This document shows positions 1-6,710 of a DNA stretch of 14,118 bases, piece by piece. The translations under genes and the position numbers were made by a program. The DNA comes from Bacteroidota bacterium. Its GTDB lineage: Bacteria > Bacteroidota > Bacteroidia > Bacteroidales > UBA1556. The stretch covers positions 1 to 14,118 of the forward strand of contig QNXT01000113.1 in NCBI GenBank assembly GCA_003973505.1, in the 5' to 3' direction. Below the pieces are notes generated by a model. It saw nothing but the letters and a program-made list of their open reading frames with translations. It was not told the DNA's origin and did no database searches. How positions within the stretch are numbered: position 1 is the stretch's first letter; each line of letters begins with the position of its first letter.

Positions 1-1
1 A

Positions 2-301
2 GAAACAGATGTAGCTACTTACTTGAAGAAGTTCCCTACATATTTGGAAATCGATTTAGACCTTGACAACTACCAAGATGAAATTAAGGAGTTGCTTAAG
101 GGTGAAGGAGATGACTTCACTTCGGAATTATTAAATACATTAAATGTGTATAAACAAGTACGACTCATTCCTATAAGTATGACTAGTGCAAAAATGGAAC
201 TCGAATTAAAAGACGATAGCAAAAACAGCCTGGAAGTAATCATCAACAAAACGACTGAAGCCATAGCTGAGATTAATAAAGAAAAGGAAAACCAGAACTA
301 A
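2..301 (+). CDS. C-terminal fragment of an unidentified protein (possibly DUF4836-like)
   Basis: The reading frame is open to the left edge (E-T-D-V-A-T-Y-L-K-K before the first possible TTG start at 23), so this is most likely the last ~99 residues of a longer gene. The visible part alternates beta-like stretches (TYLEIDLDLDNY, KMELELKDDSKNSL) with acidic helices and ends in a charged tail (IAEINKEKENQN). The pattern of a strand with 'Y-EIDLD', a helix, and a closing strand followed by 'D-KNSLEVII' reminds me of the C-terminus of DUF4836 proteins, large envelope proteins of Bacteroidota, but this is recollection of a pattern, not a search. No membrane segment or catalytic motif is visible in the fragment. 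It ends just before a strong terminator, so it closes its own transcription unit and is not in an operon with the ABC genes that follow. Function unknown. Confidence 0.6.
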   Translation, partial: ETDVATYLKKFPTYLEIDLDLDNYQDEIKELLKGEGDDFTSELLNTLNVYKQVRLIPISMTSAKMELELKDDSKNSLEVIINKTTEAIAEINKEKENQN

Positions 302-308
302 ACACTCT

Positions 309-347
309 AAAAAGTCTTAGTATTTTGAATAATACTAAGACTTTTTT
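309..347 (+). terminator. Intrinsic (rho-independent) terminator
   Basis: A perfect 16-bp stem pairs 309-324 (ending GTCTTAGTATT) with 331-346 (starting AATACTAAGAC) around the 6-nt loop TTGAAT, and the 3' arm ends in a run of six T (342-347). It begins 8 nt after the stop codon at 299-301. The A-run on the 5' side means it could also work on the minus strand. It separates the upstream gene from the ABC transporter genes. Confidence 0.9.
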
Positions 348-362
348 CAATTTATCCCCTTT

Positions 363-1007
363 ATGCAAATCACACTAAATAATTTCATCCCAAATCCCCT
401 ATCCGAAACTTTTTCGGGTGAATCTGATGTGTGGAAGAAAAATAATTTAGTGTTAAACGATGCTTTTGTTACCGCAATTATATCTGAATCTGGAAAAGGA
501 AAAAGCAGCTTATTATCATCAATATATGGTTTGCGAAAAGATTATCAAGGGGAGATAAGCATTGACAATAAAGACATCAGAACATACGATTTGGTTAACT
601 GGACCTATCTGCGTCGAGTACGATTATCCATGGTGTTTCAAAGTCTACAATTATTTCCAAAGCTTACTGCAATGGAAAATATTATGCTCAAAAACAGTTT
701 GAGAAATCATAAGACTATGGATGAAATTCAGCACTGGATAAGTCTGTTGGGAATGCAGCCCTATATAAATCAAACTGCTGCTACCCTATCTTTCGGACAA
801 CAACAGCGCATTGCAATCATTCGGGCTCTTTGTCAACCCTATACTACCATTTTACTTGATGAACCTTTTAGTCACTTAGATTCAGCGAATGCAGAAATAG
901 CTTGGGAAATCATCACCGAAGAATCGAAAAGCAAGCAAGCAAATATTATCATCACAGGGCTAAAACAAACAAACTTTTTCGCTGCCGACAAAATCTTAAT
1001 ACTATAA
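363..1007 (+). CDS. ABC transporter ATP-binding protein, atypical H-loop
   Basis: A 214-residue ABC nucleotide-binding subunit, cytoplasmic, presumed to power the FtsX-like permease encoded 10 nt downstream. Visible motifs: Walker A SESGKGKSS (41-49, with Ser in place of the usual first Gly), Q-loop Gln93 in VFQSLQLFP, signature LSFGQQQR (142-149, LSFGQ in place of LSGGQ) and Walker B ILLDEP (163-168) with D-loop SHLD. The switch histidine that normally follows the last core strand (consensus ITH) is replaced: the sequence reads IIITGLKQTN, with Gly199 at that place. At 214 residues it lacks any C-terminal extension. The overall form is LolD/MacB-like, i.e. the ATPases of lipoprotein- or peptide-exporting systems; substrate unknown. 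The start ATG lies 15 nt after the terminator T-run, so the leader must be very short or the promoter lies within the terminator region. Confidence 0.85.
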   Translation: MQITLNNFIPNPLSETFSGESDVWKKNNLVLNDAFVTAIISESGKGKSSLLSSIYGLRKDYQGEISIDNKDIRTYDLVNWTYLRRVRLSMVFQSLQLFPKLTAMENIMLKNSLRNHKTMDEIQHWISLLGMQPYINQTAATLSFGQQQRIAIIRALCQPYTTILLDEPFSHLDSANAEIAWEIITEESKSKQANIIITGLKQTNFFAADKILIL

Positions 1008-1017
1008 ACTCATCACC

Positions 1018-2226
1018 ATGTCTTCCAAGAATCTCATTCAACAGCTCATTTGGAAAAATCAAAAAAAAGGAGTGCTTTTATTTGCTAGTATTGGTATGTT
1101 TATCGGAATGTTTATTCTTTTTATCTCTATTCAACTATATTTCGACATAATTAACATCTCTAAAAGCGATAAAGAAATATTTAATAAAGATTATATAGTA
1201 ATTAACAAAAAAATAAGCATCTTAAACACTGTCAAATTCCTAAGCACAGGATTTTCGCAAAATGAGATTGATAGCATAAAAAAGCAAGATTTTGTAGAAA
1301 AAATCGGCATTATCACGCCCAATAAATTCAAAGTAGGGGCTTATACCGATGGCACGAAAGATTTTCCTGAGTTTTATGCTGAAATGTTTTTCGAGTCGGT
1401 TCCTGATGAATTTATGGATATAAACGCAGATGAATGGCATTGGGATAAAAATAGTGCTTATATACCCATTGTCATTCCACGTGACTACCTAAAACTCTAT
1501 AATTTTGGTTTTGCACAAAGTCAAAATTTACCACAAATATCAGAAGAAATTGCCTCCAAGGCCATGGCTGATTTTATGATAGAAGGGCGTGGTAAAAAGA
1601 TAAAAATGAAAGGTAAAATCGTTGGTTTTACCGATCGAATTAATAGCATTCTTGTGCCGCAAAGCTTTATGGAATGGGCTAATGAAACTTTGGGAAGAAA
1701 AACGGGATCAAACAAACCTTCAAGGATAATTATTGTGAGTAACGATCCCGCTAGCCCTCGCCTGGCACAGTTTTTAAAAGATAATAATTACGAAGCTAAT
1801 TTACAACAAACAAAAGGAAGCCGTTTGAATACCTTATTACAAATTTTGTTAAGCATCGTACTTTTAATAGGCACAATAATCGTTTTACTTGCCTTTATTA
1901 TATTTGTGGTAAGCTTCAAACTTATGATTTCGAAAGCCCACAACAGTATTGAAAAACTATTAATTATTGGATATCACTATACTACACCTGCTAAAATATA
2001 TATTTCCATTTACGGCATCTTGATAACCATAATTTACGCATTAAGTATTGCTGCGGTCTATATTAGCAAAGAGGTGCTGGCAAATTTGTTTACAAAAATC
2101 GGTTTTGCAATGTCTGAAGGACTTTCTTTCAATCTAATAATCATAAGTATAGCTATTGGACTTATTCTTTTTATTAGTAATTCTATTTCCATCATTTTTC
2201 AGTTTCGAAAACTTGCTTCCAAATAA
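1018..2226 (+). CDS. FtsX-like ABC transporter permease
   Basis: A 402-residue inner-membrane protein with the topology of the FtsX/MacB/LolC-E superfamily: one N-terminal membrane segment (about 18-41), a ~230-residue extracytoplasmic domain (42-271), and three C-terminal membrane segments (about 272-300, 328-350, 371-394). The stretch SKAHNSIEKLLIIGYHY after the second segment matches the cytoplasmic coupling region of this superfamily (typically 'R..EI.ilr.lG'), the likely contact with the ATPase encoded just upstream. The ATG lies 10 nt after the ATPase stop, so the two are almost certainly co-transcribed. Only one permease gene is present, so a homodimer or a partner elsewhere is expected. 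No periplasmic adaptor (MacA/HlyD type) or outer-membrane channel gene is adjacent. The substrate cannot be told; lipoprotein, peptide or envelope-remodelling roles are all possible. Confidence 0.82.
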   Translation: MSSKNLIQQLIWKNQKKGVLLFASIGMFIGMFILFISIQLYFDIINISKSDKEIFNKDYIVINKKISILNTVKFLSTGFSQNEIDSIKKQDFVEKIGIITPNKFKVGAYTDGTKDFPEFYAEMFFESVPDEFMDINADEWHWDKNSAYIPIVIPRDYLKLYNFGFAQSQNLPQISEEIASKAMADFMIEGRGKKIKMKGKIVGFTDRINSILVPQSFMEWANETLGRKTGSNKPSRIIIVSNDPASPRLAQFLKDNNYEANLQQTKGSRLNTLLQILLSIVLLIGTIIVLLAFIIFVVSFKLMISKAHNSIEKLLIIGYHYTTPAKIYISIYGILITIIYALSIAAVYISKEVLANLFTKIGFAMSEGLSFNLIIISIAIGLILFISNSISIIFQFRKLASK

Positions 2227-2250
2227 AGTAATTAAAAAGGTCATTATTCG

Positions 2251-2258
2251 TATTTTCG
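2251..2258 (+). promoter_or_regulatory. Possible -7 promoter element (TATTTTCG)
   Basis: TATTTTCG differs by one base from the Bacteroidota -7 consensus TAnnTTTG and lies 9 nt before the DUF4175 ATG, in a 41-bp gap after the permease stop. No TTTG -33 element is visible at the usual spacing. If used, the leader would be only a few nucleotides. Weak evidence. Confidence 0.3.
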
Positions 2259-2267
2259 CTTTCAATT

Positions 2268-5200
2268 ATGACCGACAGTTATCAGAATCTTATCAGTAAA
2301 ATTGATGCTTTCATTCGAAAGTATTATACCAACCTCCTTATCAAAGGAATATTGATAAGCCTTGGGATAATTATTGCTTTTTTTCTGTTAGTTAGCACAT
2401 TAGAACATTTTTTTCATTTACGAACTATTTTCCGAGCCATTCTGTTTTACATTTTTATTGTAAGCAATACTGCTGTCCTTATTTTCTGGGTTTTTATTCC
2501 TCTTAGCAAGCTTATTAGTTTTGGGAAACGAATAAGTCACCAGCAAGCCGCAAGTATTATTGGCGAGCATTTTCCAGAAGTAAGTGACCGATTATTAAAC
2601 ACCTTGCAACTTAAAGAACTACTTGAGAAAGATGAGATTAATAAGAGCCTCTTGGAAGCAAGTATTGAGCAACGTGCTAAAAATCTGAGCCCGATTCCTT
2701 TCCAATCGGCCATAAATTTCAAAGTTAACAAGCGTTATCTAAAATTCACCCTTCCTCCCCTATTGCTTTTGATTTTCCTATCGTTTTATTCGCCAGAGGT
2801 AATTACCAAGCCCTCACAACGAATCATTCATTACGATGAGGAATTTAAGGAGATGGCTCCATATACATTTGAAATTCAAAACAAAACACTCAGCGTTCTT
2901 GAAAATGATGACTTTCAACTTCTGGTAAAGATTAAAGGAGAAGTAATCCCTAAAGAAGCTTTCATCGTTATTGATGGATACCCGTTCAAACTGCAACAGA
3001 AAAGTAAAACAGAATTTACTTATACTTTCAATAAAGTTCGGAAAGACAAAGAATTCCACTTTCAGTCAGGAAAGTATCAATTTGACAAGCATTTTCTTAA
3101 AGTACTACCTAAACCTTTGATTGTTAACTTTGAAGTAAAATTAGACTATCCATCTTATACCGCTAAAAAAGATGAAACGATTCAAAATATTGGAGATTTG
3201 ATGGTTCCGGAAGGAACAAAAGTCAAATGGATATTTCACACAAAAGATACCCGAAAGATTGATTTATTATGGCAAAATAAAACCGAAAATATAAGCGAAG
3301 TAAAAAAGGGGTTATTTATATTTTCGAAAAAAATAAAAACAAACGTTAATTATAAAATTGCCGGAGTAAACGAATATGTGGTAAATGCGGACACAATCAG
3401 CTATAATATTGATGTAATTCCCGATGCTTATCCATTGATTAAAGTTGAAGAGTTCAAGGATTCCACAAACGACAATTTACTCTATTTCAAAGGATTTATA
3501 AAAGATGATTACGGAATAAAAAAGCTCCGTTTTGTTTATGAAATAAAACGTGCAGGGCAATCAAATAAAACTAAATCAACAGTAGAGCTGCACATTAATA
3601 GCAAGCAGTTAAAACAGGAATTTTTCCATTTTATGGATATGAAATCCCTAAATATTCAGGCTGGTGATGAAATCGATTATTACTTTCAAGTTTGGGATAA
3701 TGATGCTATAAATGGCTCGAAAAGCAGTAAAAGTAGAATGATGATGTATCAAGTTCCTACAAAAGAGGAGCTAGAAAAAGCCAAGGATGAACGGGCAGAG
3801 GACATTAAGAATCAGATGAAGGATATTCAAAACAAAGCTTTTGAAATCAATAAAGAAATGGATGCATTATCCAAAAAATTAGCAGAAAAGAAAAATTTAG
3901 ACTGGCAAGATAAAGAGTCCCTCAAAAATCTCTTAGACGAGTATAATAAACTCCTAAAAGAACTTGAAGATTTACAAAATAAGAATAAACAAAAACAACA
4001 AAAAGACCAGGCATTTTCGAAAGAAGATGAGAAAATACTTGAAAAACAAGCTGAACTTAATAAGTTGATGGACAAGCTCCTTACTCCTGAAATGAAGAAA
4101 ATGATGGAGGAAATGCGCAAAATGATGGACGAAGAAATGAAGAAGGATGATGCGCAGAAGATGATTGATAAATTGAAGCTTGATAATAAAGATATAGAAA
4201 AACAATTGGACAGAGACCTTGAAATATTCAAGCAAATGGAATTTGATATGAAACTCCAGGAAGCCATCGACCAATTAAAAGAACTGCAAAAAAAGCAAGA
4301 AGAATTAGCGAAAAAAACAGCTGATAAAAAGAGTGATGCAGAGGAATTAAAGAAAGAGCAAGAGGAATTAAATAAGGAATTTGAGCAATTTGAAAAGAAG
4401 ATGCAAGAAGCAAAAAAAGCCAATGCTGAACTTGAAAAACCAAATAAACTGGAAGATACACAAAAAGAGCAGGATGAAATAAAAAAGGAGCAACAAAAAA
4501 GCTCGGAACAATTAGGAAAAAAGAAAAGAAACGCTGCATCGAAAATGCAAAAAAGTGCTTCGGAAAGTATGCAAAAACTTTCGGAGAAATTGGAGCAAAT
4601 GCAATCGGAGATGGAGTCGGAAAGTAATAGCGAGAATATGGAAACCCTTAGAGAAATTCTGGCTAACCTCATTGAAAGCTCATTTAATCAAGAAGAATTG
4701 ATGAATGAAGTAAGGCAAACATCCAACACCGACCCTAAATATCCGAAGCTAATCCATCGACAAAAACAGATTAGAGATGATATGCAAATGATTGAAGATT
4801 CGTTACTTGCACTCAGCAAACGGCAAGCCAGCATTGCCCCAATGGTGAATAAGGAGGTTTCTAAAATCAACTCAGGGATTGATCAAACTTTAACAGCATT
4901 ACTCGACCTGAATACCATAGGTCCTACATCAACCCGACAGAAAAACCAGGCAGTAGCAAAGCAGCAATATACGATGACTTCAATGAACAATCTGGCTTTA
5001 ATGCTGGCAGAGGCCTTAGAACAAATGAAAAAGCAGCAAATGAGCCCAAAATCGGGTAAAGGCTCATGTAAAAAGCCTAAACCAGGTCAGGGAGGTCAAA
5101 GCATGAAAAGTATTCGTGAAATGCAGCAGGCATTAAACAAAAAGATGAAAGAAATGCAGAAGCAAATGAAGGATGGTAAGTCGAAGGGGCAGAAGAAGGG

Positions 5201-5666
5201 TAAGAATAAAAATGGCAGAGGACAAGGTGAGCAGATGAGTGAGCAAATGGCACGTATGGCAGCTCAACAAGAGGCGATACGAAAGAAACTTCAGGCATAT
5301 CAAGACCAACTTAAAAAACAAGGGAGAGGTAAAGAAGCTCAAGGATTAAATGATGTTGCTAAAAAAATGGAACAAAATGAAACTGATTTAGTTAACCGCA
5401 TTTTAAGAGCCGAAAGTATGAAACGTCAACAAGAAATTGAAACACGTTTACTTGAAGCCGAAAAAGCAGAACGCAAAAGGGGTGAAGAGGAAAAAAGAAA
5501 ATCAGAAGAGGGAAAAAATCAAAATACACCTCCAAATATTAAATTTAAAGATTATATTCGTAGGCAAAATAAGGAGGTAGAATTATTGAAAACTATTCCT
5601 CCAAAACTGAAACCTTTTTATAAAAATAGAGTAAACATATACTTTGAAGACATTGACACTATTTAA
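2268..5666 (+). CDS. DUF4175 family membrane-anchored coiled-coil protein
   Basis: A 1132-residue protein of unknown function. It has three probable membrane segments near the N-terminus (about 23-43, 56-80 and 159-174), then a beta-rich domain to about 490. This domain contains the stretch PDAYPLIKVEEFKDS and, shortly after, FKGFIKDDYGIKKLRFVYE, which I recognise as a hallmark of Bacteroidota DUF4175 proteins. From about 495 the sequence is almost uninterrupted K/E/Q/M-rich coiled coil, with methionine-rich runs such as EMKKMMEEMRKMMDEEMKK. Around 925-990 it is broken by low-complexity Gly/Lys/Gln linkers (SGKGSCKKPKPGQGG, GKSKGQKKGKNKNGRGQG). A compact C-terminus (FKDYIRRQNKEVELLKTIPP and the following residues) ends the protein. 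The third membrane segment should place the beta domain and coils in the periplasm if the N-terminus is cytoplasmic; this is inferred. It leads the conserved cluster with the GHKL ATPase, ybeY and mnmG. Sometimes mis-annotated as 'ATPase'; no Walker motifs are present. Strong codon asymmetry of this lysine-rich stretch creates a long spurious reverse-strand frame. Confidence 0.85.
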   Translation: MTDSYQNLISKIDAFIRKYYTNLLIKGILISLGIIIAFFLLVSTLEHFFHLRTIFRAILFYIFIVSNTAVLIFWVFIPLSKLISFGKRISHQQAASIIGEHFPEVSDRLLNTLQLKELLEKDEINKSLLEASIEQRAKNLSPIPFQSAINFKVNKRYLKFTLPPLLLLIFLSFYSPEVITKPSQRIIHYDEEFKEMAPYTFEIQNKTLSVLENDDFQLLVKIKGEVIPKEAFIVIDGYPFKLQQKSKTEFTYTFNKVRKDKEFHFQSGKYQFDKHFLKVLPKPLIVNFEVKLDYPSYTAKKDETIQNIGDLMVPEGTKVKWIFHTKDTRKIDLLWQNKTENISEVKKGLFIFSKKIKTNVNYKIAGVNEYVVNADTISYNIDVIPDAYPLIKVEEFKDSTNDNLLYFKGFIKDDYGIKKLRFVYEIKRAGQSNKTKSTVELHINSKQLKQEFFHFMDMKSLNIQAGDEIDYYFQVWDNDAINGSKSSKSRMMMYQVPTKEELEKAKDERAEDIKNQMKDIQNKAFEINKEMDALSKKLAEKKNLDWQDKESLKNLLDEYNKLLKELEDLQNKNKQKQQKDQAFSKEDEKILEKQAELNKLMDKLLTPEMKKMMEEMRKMMDEEMKKDDAQKMIDKLKLDNKDIEKQLDRDLEIFKQMEFDMKLQEAIDQLKELQKKQEELAKKTADKKSDAEELKKEQEELNKEFEQFEKKMQEAKKANAELEKPNKLEDTQKEQDEIKKEQQKSSEQLGKKKRNAASKMQKSASESMQKLSEKLEQMQSEMESESNSENMETLREILANLIESSFNQEELMNEVRQTSNTDPKYPKLIHRQKQIRDDMQMIEDSLLALSKRQASIAPMVNKEVSKINSGIDQTLTALLDLNTIGPTSTRQKNQAVAKQQYTMTSMNNLALMLAEALEQMKKQQMSPKSGKGSCKKPKPGQGGQSMKSIREMQQALNKKMKEMQKQMKDGKSKGQKKGKNKNGRGQGEQMSEQMARMAAQQEAIRKKLQAYQDQLKKQGRGKEAQGLNDVAKKMEQNETDLVNRILRAESMKRQQEIETRLLEAEKAERKRGEEEKRKSEEGKNQNTPPNIKFKDYIRRQNKEVELLKTIPPKLKPFYKNRVNIYFEDIDTI

Positions 5667-5699
5667 TATTAATACTTAACTAAATTATTCATTTGAAAA

Positions 5700-6185
5700 A
5701 TGAAAAAGTCCGAAAATATTGTTTTGAAATCAGATCAACTCTATATAAATGAAGTAGAGCAATTTGTGGAGCAAATATGCGATGAGCATAACATTTACAA
5801 CAGCTATTATGCAAATATATTAACCTCTGTAATTGAGGCTTACACTAATGCTGTGGAACACGGTAATAAATTTGATCCCAATAAATTTGTTCGTATTACA
5901 TTCAATCAAGAGCAGCAAGGATTAAGCTTCCAAATTCAAGACCAAGGTGATGGGTTTGACATTAATAAAATTCCTGATCCTACCGATTTAAGTAATGAAG
6001 GTATTGAAGGTCGTGGTATATTTATGATTAAGGCACTATCCGATCAAGTTGATTTTGAGGATAATGGCAGAAGTATAAAACTTAGTTTCCGTATTTCAAG
6101 TATTAATAGAGAAGTGGCAACAAAACGAGCAGATTTATTCCACCATTTTATCAATCAGTCAGTTAAAAAAGAACAGAATATATAG
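5700..6185 (+). CDS. RsbW/SpoIIAB-like GHKL ATPase (anti-sigma-type serine kinase fold)
   Basis: A 161-residue soluble single-domain HATPase_c protein. The ATP-binding signatures are in order: N-box IEAYTNAVEHGN (45-56, with Glu46 and Asn50), G1 box DQGDGF (81-86), and G2 region EGRGIFMIKAL (103-113). This is the arrangement of anti-sigma factors RsbW/SpoIIAB and of the ATPase modules of partner-switching regulators, which bind ATP and phosphorylate a STAS-domain antagonist. No sigma factor or STAS protein gene is adjacent, so the partner is unknown. It starts 33 nt after the DUF4175 stop and ends 2 nt before ybeY, so it is probably in one operon with them; this position next to ybeY is common in Bacteroidota. 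It has a C-terminal extension after the fold (about 140-161, TKRADLFHHFINQ) of unknown role. Confidence 0.82.
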   Translation: MKKSENIVLKSDQLYINEVEQFVEQICDEHNIYNSYYANILTSVIEAYTNAVEHGNKFDPNKFVRITFNQEQQGLSFQIQDQGDGFDINKIPDPTDLSNEGIEGRGIFMIKALSDQVDFEDNGRSIKLSFRISSINREVATKRADLFHHFINQSVKKEQNI

Positions 6186-6187
6186 TT

Positions 6188-6622
6188 TTGAATAATATTC
6201 ATTTTTTTTCGGAAGATCTAAACTATAGGTTAAGAAATATTAAACGTATTCGTCAATGGATACTTCATACCATAGAAAAAGAAGGGGAGGAGCTTGATAC
6301 CATAAATTATATTTTCACTACCGACCAATACCTCCACAAAATAAATGTAGATTACCTAAATCACGATACCCTTACCGATATTATCACTTTTGAATACAAT
6401 GCTGATGACGAAGCCATCTTATCTGATATATACATCAGCCTGGATCGTTGTAAAGAAAATGCAAAAGAATTAAACATTCCTCTTACAACAGAAATTCACC
6501 GTATCCTTATTCATGGAGTTCTGCACCTTTTAGGCTATAAAGACAAAAACAAAAAGGATAAGGAACTCATGACCTCAAAAGAAGATTATTATCTATCTTT
6601 GCGCAGTGAATTTGGCATTTAA
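6188..6622 (+). CDS. ybeY: rRNA maturation endoribonuclease YbeY
   Basis: A 144-residue cytoplasmic metalloenzyme of the UPF0054 family that processes the 16S rRNA 3' end and takes part in ribosome quality control. Diagnostic stretches: NVDYLNHDTLTDIITF (53-68) corresponds to the family's N..YR..d.pTDVLSF, with Leu57 where the proteobacterial enzyme has the conserved Arg; SDIYIS (79-84); and the metal site HGVLHLLGYKD (109-119). The canonical H3xH5xH zinc site ends in His, but here the third position is Asp119, with His109 and His113 present. I believe this Asp variant is usual in Bacteroidota, so it need not mean inactivity. The start is TTG: the frame has a stop at 6164-6166 and no ATG or GTG before 6188, and the N-terminus MNNIHFFSEDL fits the family. 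The 2-nt gap after the upstream stop suggests translational coupling. The frame continues to just before the mnmG leader. Confidence 0.92.
   Translation: MNNIHFFSEDLNYRLRNIKRIRQWILHTIEKEGEELDTINYIFTTDQYLHKINVDYLNHDTLTDIITFEYNADDEAILSDIYISLDRCKENAKELNIPLTTEIHRILIHGVLHLLGYKDKNKKDKELMTSKEDYYLSLRSEFGI
6594..6601 (+). promoter_or_regulatory. Possible -7 promoter element for mnmG (TATCTTTG)
   Basis: TATCTTTG is an exact match to the Bacteroidota -7 consensus TAnnTTTG, but it lies inside the last codons of ybeY (Tyr-Leu-Ser-Leu) and has no TTTG -33 element at the usual spacing. If real, mnmG would have a leader of about 105 nt that contains the parS-like site. Weak evidence because the match is in coding sequence. 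Confidence 0.28.
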
Positions 6623-6685
6623 AAACCTTTGGGTTTCTTTGTAAAAACACTGCTATTCACTTATTATTCAGCTTGTTAAATATAT

Positions 6686-6701
6686 TGTTCCACGTGGAAC
6701 A
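6686..6701. promoter_or_regulatory. parS: parS-like ParB-binding palindrome, upstream of mnmG
   Basis: TGTTCCACGTGGAACA is a perfect 16-bp palindrome. It differs from the widely conserved chromosomal parS (TGTTTCACGTGAAACA) only by a symmetric T-to-C / A-to-G pair, so dyad symmetry and the CACGTG core are kept. It ends 9 nt before the mnmG ATG, hence in the mnmG leader. An identical copy sits just beyond the other end of mnmG (8755-8770), which makes chance very unlikely. ParB binding here would nucleate a partition complex and could also affect mnmG expression (inference). Confidence 0.85.
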
Positions 6702-6710
6702 CCTAGATTT

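Noticed and set aside
23..301. A complete 92-residue gene starting at TTG 23
   Set aside because: The frame stays open to the window edge with protein-like sequence before the TTG, so a fragment of a larger gene is more likely.
902..1150. An 82-residue + strand frame overlapping the ABC ATPase and permease junction
   Set aside because: It is a shifted frame across two well-supported genes, with no start context or domain of its own.
1476..1485. A third CACGTG-containing site (TTCCACGTGACTA) inside the permease gene as a parS copy
   Set aside because: Only the left half of the site matches (about 9 of 16 positions), there is no dyad symmetry, and the bases are explained by the coding sequence.
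3827..4672. A 281-residue open frame on the minus strand
   Set aside because: It lies wholly opposite the Lys/Glu-rich coiled coil of the DUF4175 gene. Its Ser/Phe/Leu-rich content is the mirror of AAR and GAR codons on the other strand, with no recognisable domain.
6623..6636. Terminator after ybeY (AAACC TTTG GGTTT hairpin followed by CTTTGT)
   Set aside because: The stem has only 5 bp with two G-C pairs and no proper T-run; it would not stop transcription reliably.
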